NCBI GenBank assembly: GCA_019348475.1
Contig: JAHWJJ010000092.1
Span: 1-11,140, forward strand
Source: Gemmatimonadota bacterium
GTDB lineage: Bacteria; Gemmatimonadota; Gemmatimonadetes; Longimicrobiales; Longimicrobiaceae
Length of the DNA stretch: 11,140 nucleotides
Reading direction: 5' to 3'
Part shown: positions 1-6,177 of the stretch, in pieces
Position numbering within the stretch: position 1 is the stretch's first letter
Layout: each line of letters starts with the position of its first letter
Notes under the pieces: model-generated
The model's input: the letters and a program-made list of their open reading frames with translations, nothing else
The model's database searches: none
Told to the model about the DNA's origin: nothing
Program-made: the position numbers and the translations under genes

Positions 1-151
1 CGGCGCCGCGGGCGGCGTCCAGGGCGCGCATGGCCAGCTCGCGGCGGTCGGCGGCGTGCCGCCCGCGAGGCGCGGCGTGCGCCACCCCGCGTGGCAGGAC
101 GAGCCCCGCGCCCACGGCGGCGCCCGTAGCAAGGAATTCGCGGCGTTTCAT
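1..151 (-). CDS. TldD/PmbA-like protein with Tat signal, N-terminal fragment
   Basis: Only the first 50 codons are present; the gene runs off the left edge. It begins MKRREFLATGAAVGAG and continues through a hydrophobic stretch to a VAHA|AP cleavage site near residue 26. This is a twin-arginine (Tat) signal: RREFL followed by a weakly hydrophobic core. The mature part then reads RRELAMRALDAARGA, which resembles the first helix of TldD/PmbA proteins, known as zinc-dependent peptidase-like proteins that process modified peptides and act on folded substrates. The start is supported by AGGAA about 8 bases upstream and by a candidate promoter at 194-223. The signal predicts export to the periplasm, whereas the E. 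coli TldD/TldE pair is cytosolic. The Tat signal is seen directly; the family call rests on about 20 residues and could be wrong. The HExxxH motif that would settle it lies outside the window. Confidence 0.68.
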   Translation of the reverse strand, partial: MKRREFLATGAAVGAGLVLPRGVAHAAPRGRHAADRRELAMRALDAARGA

Positions 152-193
152 TCGCGCTGTTCCTGGTGCGTTGAGGGGAAGTTCTTCGGCTGG

Positions 194-223
194 ATTCTAA
201 TTCCGGACGGGTGTTCGAAGCAA
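194..223 (-). promoter_or_regulatory. Candidate sigma-70 type promoter for the TldD-like gene
   Basis: On the minus strand, TTGCTT (218-223) and TAGAAT (194-199) are separated by 18 bases. TAGAAT matches five of six bases of the -10 consensus; TTGCTT keeps the leading TTG of the -35. Transcription would start near 187, about 36 bases before the ATG at 151. It sits in the only A/T-rich stretch of this intergenic region. A short CGCCCG-TCT-CGGGCG hairpin (246-260) lies just upstream. Confidence 0.42.
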
Positions 224-306
224 CGGGCAGGGGGATCGCGAGCTTCGCCCGTCTCGGGCGCAGTCATCCTGGGGACCGGGAGGTGCGCACCACGGGCCAG
301 CCTGCC

Positions 307-413
307 GCCGGAGCGGCTAAAGCCGCCGCAACAACGGCGGAAAGCCCCGCAAACTGCGCGGGGCTTCACCGGCGTAGGGCCTGCGGGCGTGCCAGTAACT
401 CCGGATGCGCAGG
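307..413. repeat. Dispersed hairpin repeat, family 1, copy 1
   Basis: This 107-bp segment recurs almost unchanged at 530-637, 223 bp away. It contains at least three potential hairpins in series: GCGGC-TAAA-GCCGC, CCGCCG-CAACAA-CGGCGG, and AAGCCCCGC with GCGGGGCTT around a 7-base loop. The 3' half, ending CCAGTAACTCCGGATGC, is nearly identical in both copies. No open frame here looks like a protein. I recall similar elements in Longimicrobium-type genomes, but that is memory, not a search. Confidence 0.85.
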
Positions 414-529
414 AGCCGTCCGCCAGGGCGACATCGCGCCTTTTCAGGGGTGAATTCATTCGCTCCTGGCCCGAGGGCGACTACCCGGATCAGAGTCGCA
501 TCGAGCACGTGCGGCATCGCGGGCCGGGC
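414..529. other. Spacer between the two family 1 repeats
   Basis: These 116 bases separate the two repeat copies and hold no convincing gene. The only notable segment is TTTTCAGGGGTGAATTCATT near 440-460, which is A/T-richer than its surroundings and may be the edge of another repeat type. I see nothing else in it. Confidence 0.4.
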
Positions 530-637
530 GCCGGAGCGGCTAAAGCCGCCGCTGGAAAAGCGGAAGGCCCCGCGAACTGCGCGGGGCTTCACCGGCGTGG
601 GGCCTGCGGGCGTGCCAGTAACTCCGGATGCTGCAGG
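530..637. repeat. Dispersed hairpin repeat, family 1, copy 2
   Basis: This is the second copy of the 307-413 element in the same orientation. The first hairpin (GCGGC-TAAA-GCCGC) is unchanged. The second keeps a stem although its arms differ from copy 1: CCGCT-GGAAA-AGCGG instead of CCGCCG-CAACAA-CGGCGG. The third is GCCCCGCG-AACTG-CGCGGGGC. Most differences between the copies fall in the second hairpin, which suggests the fold matters more than the sequence there. The copy ends one base before the heptanucleotide array at 639. Confidence 0.85.
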
Positions 638-638
638 C

Positions 639-673
639 TGTTCCCTATTCCCTATTCCCTATTCCCTGTTCCC
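639..673 (-). repeat. Heptanucleotide tandem array (GGGAAnA)5
   Basis: Read on the minus strand, five 7-base units follow each other: GGGAACA, GGGAATA three times, GGGAACA. The array starts 8 bases past the stop codon of the serine hydrolase. Because 7 is not a multiple of 3, three GGGAATA units put a TAG stop in every minus-strand frame. It resembles the short tandemly repeated repetitive (STRR) heptamers described in cyanobacteria. A second array of the same type is at 9647-9681. Confidence 0.9.
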
Positions 674-681
674 TGCCGTTC

Positions 682-1968
682 CTACTCCGCCAGCACGCCG
701 TTCACGTCCGCCAGCTCCGCGGCCTCGGCCACGCGGTCGTTCACCGCGCGGCGCAGGGCCTGGATGCGGTTGCTGGCCTGCGGGTCGAAGGTGCGGTTGG
801 CCAGCAGCACCGTCCACGTGCCGCGCTCCGGATCGATCCACATCGACGTGCCGGTGTAGCCGGTGTGCCCGAACGCCTTTCGGCTCACCTGCCCGCCGGA
901 CGACCCGCCGTTCCGCCTGGGCGTCTCCCACCCCAGCGCGCGGTTTTCCGCGTCCGGCTGGCGCGCGGTGAACTTGCGGATGGTTTCCTCGCGGAACACG
1001 CGAACGCCCTGCAGCTGCCCGCCCTCGGCCAGCATGGCGGCGAAGCGCGCCAGGTCCGCCGCGGTGGAGAACAGACCGGCGTTGCCGGCCACCCCGCCCA
1101 GCTTGCGCGCCGTGGGATCGTGCACCTTGCCGCGGACGGGGGTGCCGTCCGCCTTGCGGAACGACGGCGAGCACCGGTCGCACGCCTCGCCGCCGGGAAG
1201 GTAGCGCGTGGAGATCATCCCCAGCGGCCCGAACAGCCGGCGCTCCAGCATCCGCTCCAGCGGCTCGCCCGCGGCCCGCTCGGCCGCGGCGTACAGGACG
1301 ATGAAGCCCACGTCCGAGTACACCATCGTCTCCCCCGGAGCCGCCGCCAGCGGCGTGCCGATCAGCGCCCGCAGCGCCTGCGCGGGCGTGCCCGACGCGC
1401 CCGCGCCCGCGGGAAGCCCGGACGTGTGCGCCAGCAGGTGGCGGACGGTCACGCGGCCCTTCTTGCCGCCCGTGAACTCCGGCAGGTAGCGCGAAACGGG
1501 CGCGTCCAGGTCCAGCCTGCCGTCCTCCACCAGCAGCATGACGGCCGACGTGGTGGCGACCACCTTGGTGAGCGAGGCGATGTCGTAGATGGTCCGCTCC
1601 GGGTCCACCTCGTACTTGCCCCACTCCGCGTTGCCGATGCCCCGCAGCAGCTCCATGCGGGCGCCGCGGCCGGCGGCCAGCGCCGCGCCGGGAAACGCGC
1701 CGCGGCGGATCTCCGCCTGCACCAGCCGCTCGGCCTGGGCCAGCTTCTCGCGCTTCAGCCGGGCGGTACGGTCGGCCGGCGTCTCGACGACCACCGCCGC
1801 GACCGTCGCGGCGGCCGCGGAGGGCGACGGGGCCACGGCGTGCACCGCGTCGAGCGTCGCGCGCCCGGCGTCGTGCTGCGCCACCCCCACGCCCGCCCCC
1901 GCCACGGCCAGCGCCACGGCGGCGGCCCAGCGGTGCCGGCGCATCCAGTGCTCGTTTTCGTAGACCAT
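682..1968 (-). CDS. Serine hydrolase of the beta-lactamase/PBP family, membrane-anchored
   Basis: A 428-residue protein with the Beta-lactamase (class C-like) fold shared by DD-peptidases, esterases and AmpC-type enzymes. The nucleophile motif SLTK is at 132-135, the second motif YSD at 217-219 (YxN in classical AmpC), and the third HTG at 368-370 (KTG in many relatives). HLLAHTSGLP (177-186) and GNAGLFSTAADLARF (295-309) are typical of the family. Residues 13-30 form a signal anchor after MRRHRW, followed by an Ala/Pro-rich linker to about residue 65, so the catalytic domain should lie outside the inner membrane. The start at 1968 is chosen because a strong GGGGAGGT precedes it; an upstream in-frame ATG at 2124 would add 52 low-complexity residues and has no such site. 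HTG/YSD argues against an efficient antibiotic beta-lactamase and for a peptidase or esterase. The substrate cannot be read from sequence. Confidence 0.9.
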   Translation of the reverse strand: MVYENEHWMRRHRWAAAVALAVAGAGVGVAQHDAGRATLDAVHAVAPSPSAAAATVAAVVVETPADRTARLKREKLAQAERLVQAEIRRGAFPGAALAAGRGARMELLRGIGNAEWGKYEVDPERTIYDIASLTKVVATTSAVMLLVEDGRLDLDAPVSRYLPEFTGGKKGRVTVRHLLAHTSGLPAGAGASGTPAQALRALIGTPLAAAPGETMVYSDVGFIVLYAAAERAAGEPLERMLERRLFGPLGMISTRYLPGGEACDRCSPSFRKADGTPVRGKVHDPTARKLGGVAGNAGLFSTAADLARFAAMLAEGGQLQGVRVFREETIRKFTARQPDAENRALGWETPRRNGGSSGGQVSRKAFGHTGYTGTSMWIDPERGTWTVLLANRTFDPQASNRIQALRRAVNDRVAEAAELADVNGVLAE

Positions 1969-1975
1969 TTCGTCT

Positions 1976-1983
1976 ACCTCCCC
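1976..1983 (-). promoter_or_regulatory. Ribosome binding site deciding the serine hydrolase start
   Basis: On the minus strand GGGGAGGT is followed by 7 bases and the ATG at 1968. This is the best Shine-Dalgarno sequence I noticed in the window and the reason for rejecting the longer 2124 start. Confidence 0.75.
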
Positions 1984-2272
1984 TTCGCGGCGCGGCGGAA
2001 CCGGTCCCGCGGCGCTCGGTCGTCTCATGCCCCGACCGTCGTTCGCGCGCATCGCAAAGCCGTGCAGCACATCGCTGTACGGTGGATGGTGGCGCGGCGG
2101 TTCTGTCGGGGGGAACGCATCCAATATAACGGAATCCCATAAACCGCATAACCCCAGCGGGTTAGGGCTCCATTAACGCCGCCGCCGAAACCGCGTGGCG
2201 GCGCGGGGCGTAGGCGTGTATCATTCGGCGGCCTCCGCCGCGCGATGCATCCCGTTTCCCCGCCCATTCCGC
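1984..2272. other. Divergent intergenic region with candidate promoters
   Basis: The region separates the leftward serine hydrolase from the rightward AI-2E gene and holds no convincing gene. Its 2120-2180 part is clearly A/T-rich for this genome. On the minus strand TATATT (2123-2128) is a good -10 candidate without a good -35 upstream; it would give a leader of about 150 bases. On the plus strand TATCAT (2219-2224) could serve the AI-2E gene, with a start near 2231 and a leader of about 40 bases, but its -35 (TGGCGG) is poor. Both assignments are tentative. Confidence 0.35.
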
Positions 2273-3325
2273 ATGCCCCTGCTTCAGACCCGCCGGCAGC
2301 GCGCCGGGTTCCTGGTGGCCGCGCTCGGCATCGCCATCGCCATCGCGCTGGCGCCGTTTGCGTCGGGGCTGCTGGGAATCGTGGTGCTGTACGTGATCTG
2401 CGCACCGTCGCACCGCCGCCTGTCGCGCGCCCTGCCGCCGCGCCTTTCCGCCCTGATCGTCCTGACCGTGGCGCTGGTGCTGGTGCTGCTTCCGCTGGGC
2501 GTGGTGGTGAGCGTGATCGTGTCGGAAGCGCCCGCGACGGTCGCCGCGCTGCGCGACAACGCGCTGCTGATGCGGCTTTCGTCCATGCGGGTGGGCGGCG
2601 TGGACGTGGGGGCGCAGATCGCGGCGGCGGGGGGGACGGTGGTGGGGTGGATCTCGGAGCAGGCGATCGGCTTTTTCGGCAGCGCGGCGCGCAGCACGCT
2701 CAGCCTGGTGATCGCCTTCTTCGGCCTGTACTACCTGCTGCTGTACCCCGGCGTGGTGTGGCGGAGCGTCCGGGACTTTCTCCCGTTCTCCGACCCGAAC
2801 GCCGAGGTCCTGCGCGTCCGCTTCTTTCGCGTGACCCAGGCCACTCTGGTGGGGACGGCGCTCACGGCGCTGGTGCAGGGCACCATGGTGGGCGTGGCGT
2901 TCTGGGCGGTGGGGCTGCCCAGCGCGGCGTTCTGGGGGGTGATCACCGGGATGGTTTCCGTGCTCCCCATGCTGGGGAGCGCGCTGGTGTGGGTGCCCGG
3001 GGTGGCGGTGCTGGCGATGGACCAGCGGTGGGCCGCGGCGCTCACCCTGGCGGGTGTGGGCCTGCTGGCCGCCAACGCCGACAACATCGTGCGGATGGTG
3101 GTCTTCAAGAAGGTGTCCAACATCCACCCGCTGGCCACGCTGGTGGGCGCCTTCGCGGGCCTGAAGTACTTCGGGCTGCTGGGCGTGCTGCTGGGCCCGC
3201 TGGCCATCGCCTACTTCTTCGAGCTGCTGAAGATGTACCGCCAGGAGTACATCGGCGCGCCGGATGGGGACGTGCTCGCGGTGGATGCGGCGCAACCCGC
3301 GATGATCGTGCAGGCGCCGGAGTAG
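2273..3325 (+). CDS. AI-2E family transporter-like membrane protein
   Basis: A 350-residue polytopic inner-membrane protein with the AI-2E_transport architecture (PerM, YdiK, TqsA relatives). Hydrophobic segments lie at about 11-42 (two helices), 59-83, 141-163, 190-212, 216-250, 253-268 and 284-319; a soluble stretch of about 60 residues (84-140) follows the third helix. Family hallmarks are TALVQGTMVG (198-207), LPMLGSALVWVPGV (231-244), NADNIVR (268-274) and the C-terminal GLLGVLLGPLAIAYFFELL (301-319). Length is normal. Members export diverse small molecules or ions; few have proven substrates, so autoinducer-2 transport must not be assumed. The start at 2273 is preferred over an in-frame 2195 start because the extra 26 residues are unlike the family N-terminus and would begin upstream of the -10 candidate. 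No clear ribosome site is visible. The GrpB-family gene follows after 22 bases without a terminator, so the two may be co-transcribed. Confidence 0.9.
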   Translation: MPLLQTRRQRAGFLVAALGIAIAIALAPFASGLLGIVVLYVICAPSHRRLSRALPPRLSALIVLTVALVLVLLPLGVVVSVIVSEAPATVAALRDNALLMRLSSMRVGGVDVGAQIAAAGGTVVGWISEQAIGFFGSAARSTLSLVIAFFGLYYLLLYPGVVWRSVRDFLPFSDPNAEVLRVRFFRVTQATLVGTALTALVQGTMVGVAFWAVGLPSAAFWGVITGMVSVLPMLGSALVWVPGVAVLAMDQRWAAALTLAGVGLLAANADNIVRMVVFKKVSNIHPLATLVGAFAGLKYFGLLGVLLGPLAIAYFFELLKMYRQEYIGAPDGDVLAVDAAQPAMIVQAPE

Positions 3326-3347
3326 CGACTCGCACCGCCCCTGGCTC

Positions 3348-3869
3348 ATGAAGAAAGTGGAAGTCGTCCCCCACGATCCCCGCTGGCGCGATGCGTTCGA
3401 GGCGGAAGCGAAGCACGTCGCCGCCGCACTGGGCGAAAACGTAACAGCCATCCACCACATCGGCAGCACGGCCATTCCCGGTATCCATGCAAAGCCCGTC
3501 GTCGACCTGCTGGTGGAGGTCAGGGACCTCGCTGAGCTGGACGGGCGGAGTTCGGCGATGGAGTCACTCGGCTACGAGGTGATGGGCGAGTACGGGATCC
3601 CGGGCCGCCGCTACTTCCGCAAGGATGACCAGGAAGGAACCCGGACGCACAACCTTCATGCGTTCGAGACCGGCGCGGCTGAGGTGGAGCGTCACCTGGC
3701 GTTCCGCGACTACATGATCGCTCATCCGGGGGATGCACAACAGTACGGCGAGCTGAAGCGGAAGCTGGCGGACGAACACCCGCAGAGCATGGACGGGTAC
3801 ATGGATGGCAAGGACGCTTTCATCAAGGAGATGGACCGCAGGGCGGCAGAGTGGCGTGCGTCGAGCTGA
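3348..3869 (+). CDS. GrpB family protein (UPF0157, nucleotidyltransferase-like)
   Basis: A 173-residue soluble protein of the GrpB/UPF0157 family, which has a nucleotidyltransferase-like fold. The diagnostic stretch is HHIGSTAIPGIHAKPVVDLL (36-55): the GST turn followed by the PVVDLLVEV strand, whose D53 is in the place of a metal-binding acid in nucleotidyltransferases. Other family signatures are VEVVPHDPRW near the N-terminus, GRRYFRK, and the C-terminal HPGDAQQYGELKRKLA. Length is typical. Some relatives are fused to dephospho-CoA kinase, but the stand-alone role is not established. The ATG follows the AI-2E stop by 22 bases. The family call is strong; the biochemical role is open. Confidence 0.92.
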   Translation: MKKVEVVPHDPRWRDAFEAEAKHVAAALGENVTAIHHIGSTAIPGIHAKPVVDLLVEVRDLAELDGRSSAMESLGYEVMGEYGIPGRRYFRKDDQEGTRTHNLHAFETGAAEVERHLAFRDYMIAHPGDAQQYGELKRKLADEHPQSMDGYMDGKDAFIKEMDRRAAEWRASS

Positions 3870-3873
3870 CTTG

Positions 3874-3914
3874 CTGAGGGAGGCGCCGCGGATTCACGTG
3901 TGGCGCTCCCTCAG
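3874..3914. terminator. Hairpin after the GrpB-family gene, possible terminator
   Basis: CTGAGGGAGGCGCC (3874-3887) pairs with GGCGCTCCCTCAG (3902-3914) through 13 base pairs with one bulged G and a 14-base loop. It starts 4 bases after the GrpB stop. No T-run follows on the plus strand. A related TCATTCTGAGGAAGCG motif at about 3971-3986 suggests the hairpin belongs to a dispersed CTGAGG(G/A)AG repeat type. Confidence 0.5.
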
Positions 3915-4030
3915 GGTGAAGAAATCACCGCTCTTCGCTCGGGTTCATACCGGTTGCGGGAAAACACCGGTCATTCTGAGGAAGCGCCCGCCGTGGAGCC
4001 GCGGCGGATTCGACGTCCTCCACGGCTCCA

Positions 4031-4421
4031 GAAGCCGAACGCGCGGTACAGCGGCGCCCCCGGGGAGCGTGGCCAATCAGCTCCAGCGAGCGGAAGCCGG
4101 CGGCGCGGGCCGCCGCGACGCAGCCTGGTAGATGGCGCAGGCGACGCCGCGCGGCGGGCGTGGTCCGGCGGCGCTGGCTTGGTCGCCGCCGTACAGCGTG
4201 CCCACGCGCGCTTCATCCGCCGCATCCCACCACACCCCGGCGCGCTGCGCCACGAAGCAGGTGCCGTCCGCGGTCAGCTGCGTGTCGGGCCCGAAGACGT
4301 GGCGAATGCTGCTCTCCACCTGCCGCGCCGTATAGTACCCGGCGCTCAGTCCGCGCACGGAGCGCGGGAGCAGCGCCCGCACCGCGAGAAGGTCCGCCGC
4401 CGCGGCCACGCGTACGCGCAC
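4031..4421 (-). pseudogene. Decayed GNAT N-acetyltransferase
   Basis: The first 60 residues from a GTG at 4421 are a clean GNAT start: RVAAAADLLAVRALLPRSV, then LSAGYYTARQVESSIRHVFG and DTQLTADGTCFVAQ. After that the family pattern continues only by changing frame. VGCGG lies in another frame and is followed by an in-frame TGA; GTLYGGDQAS returns to the first frame; RGVACAIYQA is in frame; then CVAAARAAGFRSLEL, a MATLPG segment and GAPLYRAFGF each need a further shift. Between GGDQAS and RGVA about 25 residues carrying the family's central strand are missing. At least four frame changes plus a deletion make an active enzyme implausible. The start lies 4 bases after the stop of the 4426-4707 gene, so the two were probably co-transcribed. 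Clustered sequencing errors are possible but would not explain the missing segment. The 3' boundary is approximate. Confidence 0.75.
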
Positions 4422-4425
4422 GGCC

Positions 4426-4707
4426 TCACTCCAGCCCCCGCCTGTGCCGCAGGTAGCCGGCGTACGAGACGGTCAGCAGCACGCCGCCGGCCGCGATCCA
4501 CTGCCCGGAATCGATCAGCACCTGGGCCGTCTCGCGGTCCAGCACCAGGGCGAAGCCCAGCGCGGTGACGAAGGCGCCGAACGCGCACCAGAGAAGGCAC
4601 ACCACCAGGGTGACGATCCAGAACCGCCGCTCCTCGCGCATGGACGCCTCTTCGGCCTGGATGCGCTCGGCGATCATGCGGTCGTATTCGTCGCGGGAGA
4701 TGGGCAT
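4426..4707 (-). CDS. Small two-helix membrane protein of unknown function
   Basis: A 93-residue protein I do not recognise. Residues 1-28 are charged and probably helical (DEYDRMIAERIQAEEASMRE). Two hydrophobic segments follow at about 29-56 and 69-86, then a basic tail (RHRRGLE). By the positive-inside rule both ends should be cytoplasmic, with a short loop (DRETAQVLIDSGQ) outside. No strong ribosome site precedes the ATG at 4707; M11 or M23 are alternative starts that would still keep both helices. It is divergent from the zinc-ribbon gene (199-base gap) and directly upstream of the decayed acetyltransferase. Coding is supported by the coherent two-helix pattern and the tight 4-base junction. 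Confidence 0.65.
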   Translation of the reverse strand: MPISRDEYDRMIAERIQAEEASMREERRFWIVTLVVCLLWCAFGAFVTALGFALVLDRETAQVLIDSGQWIAAGGVLLTVSYAGYLRHRRGLE

Positions 4708-4906
4708 GCGGGTGGCTCGCGGGACGGCGGCTGAAGGCGGAGGGACCGGGACGGCGGGAGAGGAAACCCCCCAGCCGCGACGGCGTTCCCCCGCTTCCCA
4801 AACGCGCGGCGATGAAACATCTTACACCCTCCGCTCGTTTCTGCACCCGGCCTGCGCCGCACCGGCGCGGCGCATCCAACCGTTTCCCTCCGCTCCCGAT
4901 CCTGCG

Positions 4907-5950
4907 ATGGTGATTCGCGAAGGCCGCTGGGACTGCCCCACCTGTGGCAGCCGCGGGCTCCTGGGCCGCGACCTGGCGTGCTCCGGCTGCGGCAACCGGC
5001 GCCCCGAAGGGATCCGTTTCTACCTTCCCGACGACGCACCCCAGGTGACCGACGCCGCGCGCCTGGCCGAGGCCCGCGCCGGCGCCGACTGGATCTGCGA
5101 GCACTGCGGCGTGAGCGCGCGCGCCACCCAGGACCGCTGCCCCGGCTGCGGCGCCGCGCGCGGCGGCAGTCCCGAACAGCAGACGCACGAGCACCGCTTC
5201 GCGGAGCCGCCGGACGAGCCGGCCGCCGCTGCGCCGCGGCCGCGGAAGCGCCGGTGGAAGGGCCCGGCCGCGCTGGCCGCGATCATCGGCGGGCTGGTGT
5301 GGTGGAACGGGCCGGTTGAGGTGACGGCCACGGTGGCGGCCAAGGACTGGGCACGCGCCGTCGAGGTGCAGGAGTACCGGACCGTGCAGGAGGAGGACTG
5401 GTCGGTTCCGAGCGGCGGCCGCCAGACGCGCAGCTTTCGCGCGGTGCGCGACTACCGCCAGGTGCTGGAGCGCTACGAGACCAGGACGCGGCAGGTCTCG
5501 GAGCGGGTGCAGACGGGGACGCGCACGTACACGTGCGGACAGCGCGACCTGGGGAACGGGTACTTCGAGGACGTGACCTGCACCGAGCCGCAGTACACCA
5601 CCCACTACCGCGACGAGACGTACCAGGAGCCGGTCTACCGCCGCGAGCCGGTGTACGACACGAAGTACGCGTACCAGATCGAAAGGTGGCTCCCCGACGA
5701 CACCGTGTGGGCGCGGGGGGACGCATCGAAGGAGCCGGCGTGGCCCGCGGTGCCCGCCGGCCGCAACCGGCGCGAGGGCGCCCGCATTCAGCGTTACCTG
5801 CTGCGCTTCAGCGACGGCGAGGGAAAGACGTACGAGCGCGAGGTGACCGCCGACCAGTTCCAGCGCTACCGCCAGGGCCAGCCGGTAACGCTTCGGATGA
5901 AGCGCGGCGGCGGCGACGTACAGATCGTGGAGCGGAAACCGGTGAACTGA
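4907..5950 (+). CDS. Double zinc-ribbon membrane protein with Tyr-rich outer domain
   Basis: A 347-residue protein of unknown function with a clear domain order. Two zinc ribbons come first: WxCPTC...CSGC (C10, C13, C25, C28) and WICEHC...CPGC (C64, C67, C78, C81). Both have a tryptophan two residues before the first cysteine, as in RanBP2-type fingers, although the cysteine spacing is longer. A basic RPRKRRWK (111-118) precedes a single transmembrane helix (about 119-135), so the ribbons should be cytoplasmic and the rest outside. The outer part (136-347) is rich in Tyr, Arg and Glu, with repeated short motifs such as EYRTVQEEDW, DYRQVLERYETRT and YQEPVYRREPVY, and holds only two cysteines (C210, C225) that could form a disulfide. 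The end is a compact domain (RYLLRFSDGEGKTYEREV...). The start at 4907 places the first ribbon near the N-terminus; longer readings add low-complexity sequence. A terminator-like hairpin follows the stop. Confidence 0.82.
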   Translation: MVIREGRWDCPTCGSRGLLGRDLACSGCGNRRPEGIRFYLPDDAPQVTDAARLAEARAGADWICEHCGVSARATQDRCPGCGAARGGSPEQQTHEHRFAEPPDEPAAAAPRPRKRRWKGPAALAAIIGGLVWWNGPVEVTATVAAKDWARAVEVQEYRTVQEEDWSVPSGGRQTRSFRAVRDYRQVLERYETRTRQVSERVQTGTRTYTCGQRDLGNGYFEDVTCTEPQYTTHYRDETYQEPVYRREPVYDTKYAYQIERWLPDDTVWARGDASKEPAWPAVPAGRNRREGARIQRYLLRFSDGEGKTYEREVTADQFQRYRQGQPVTLRMKRGGGDVQIVERKPVN

Positions 5951-5969
5951 ACCCGCGTGAGCGAACGGA

Positions 5970-5996
5970 CCCCGCCGGAGCATGCGTCCGGCGGGG
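5970..5996. terminator. Perfect GC hairpin after the zinc-ribbon gene
   Basis: CCCCGCCGGA (5970-5979) and TCCGGCGGGG (5987-5996) form a perfect 10-bp stem with a 7-base loop, 19 bases past the stop at 5950. No T-run follows in either direction, so it may act as a GC-type terminator or an mRNA 3'-end stabiliser. Confidence 0.6.
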
Positions 5997-6048
5997 CTCG
6001 TGTGCATCCGCGGAAGATCAGTGCTCCACCCGTATCGCCGTCGCCGGT

Positions 6049-6150
6049 TCAGCCGCGTGGCCTGAGGAGCCGATCGTACTCGTCGTGCCGCCCGATCCAG
6101 AACCACACGAGATCATCGTCATCCTCTTCGCGGACGCCGCTGCATCTCCA
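6049..6150 (-). pseudogene. C-terminal relic of a RelE/HigB-like toxin gene
   Basis: The minus strand encodes VREEDDDDLVWFWIGRHDEY followed by DRLLRPRG and a TGA at 6049. The pattern (D/E)xVWFWIGxHxxYDxL is the C-terminal strand and helix of one branch of RelE-type mRNA interferase toxins. Upstream, where the RVTxxYRALG segment should be, the reading degrades (GEWEWRCSG), and beyond 6178 the opposite strand is an intact oxygenase gene. No antitoxin gene is visible. The simplest reading is a toxin-antitoxin module lost except for about 28 codons. The motif is seen in the sequence; family assignment is from memory of the toxins; the upstream edge is approximate. Confidence 0.55.
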
Positions 6151-6177
6151 CTCCCACTCTCCTGCCCTCGCCCTCCG

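Noticed and set aside
307..637. CRISPR array
   Set aside because: Only two 107-bp copies separated by a 116-bp spacer, too long for CRISPR, with no cas genes.
56..971. Overlapping plus-strand frames containing an IPYSLFP peptide
   Set aside because: They are built from the family 1 repeat and the heptanucleotide array read on the other strand, with no ribosome site or domain.
628..2142. Long plus-strand frame opposite the serine hydrolase
   Set aside because: Its translation is Arg/Ala/His-rich without domain pattern, it crosses repeats and the heptanucleotide array, and the minus strand here has a full catalytic-motif protein with a strong ribosome site.
2125..2224. Short tRNA-like or riboswitch structure in the A/T-rich divergent gap
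   Set aside because: I could not find a cloverleaf, a T-loop GTTCRA sequence or a known aptamer core; promoter elements explain the A/T content more simply.
2162..3475. Long minus-strand frame opposite the AI-2E gene
   Set aside because: Extremely His/Arg/Gln-rich with no fold-like pattern; it is the mirror of a gene with clear membrane segments and family motifs.
4346..6106. Long minus-strand frame spanning several genes
   Set aside because: It runs antisense to the zinc-ribbon gene and across the start of the two-helix gene in another frame. A GC-rich shadow.
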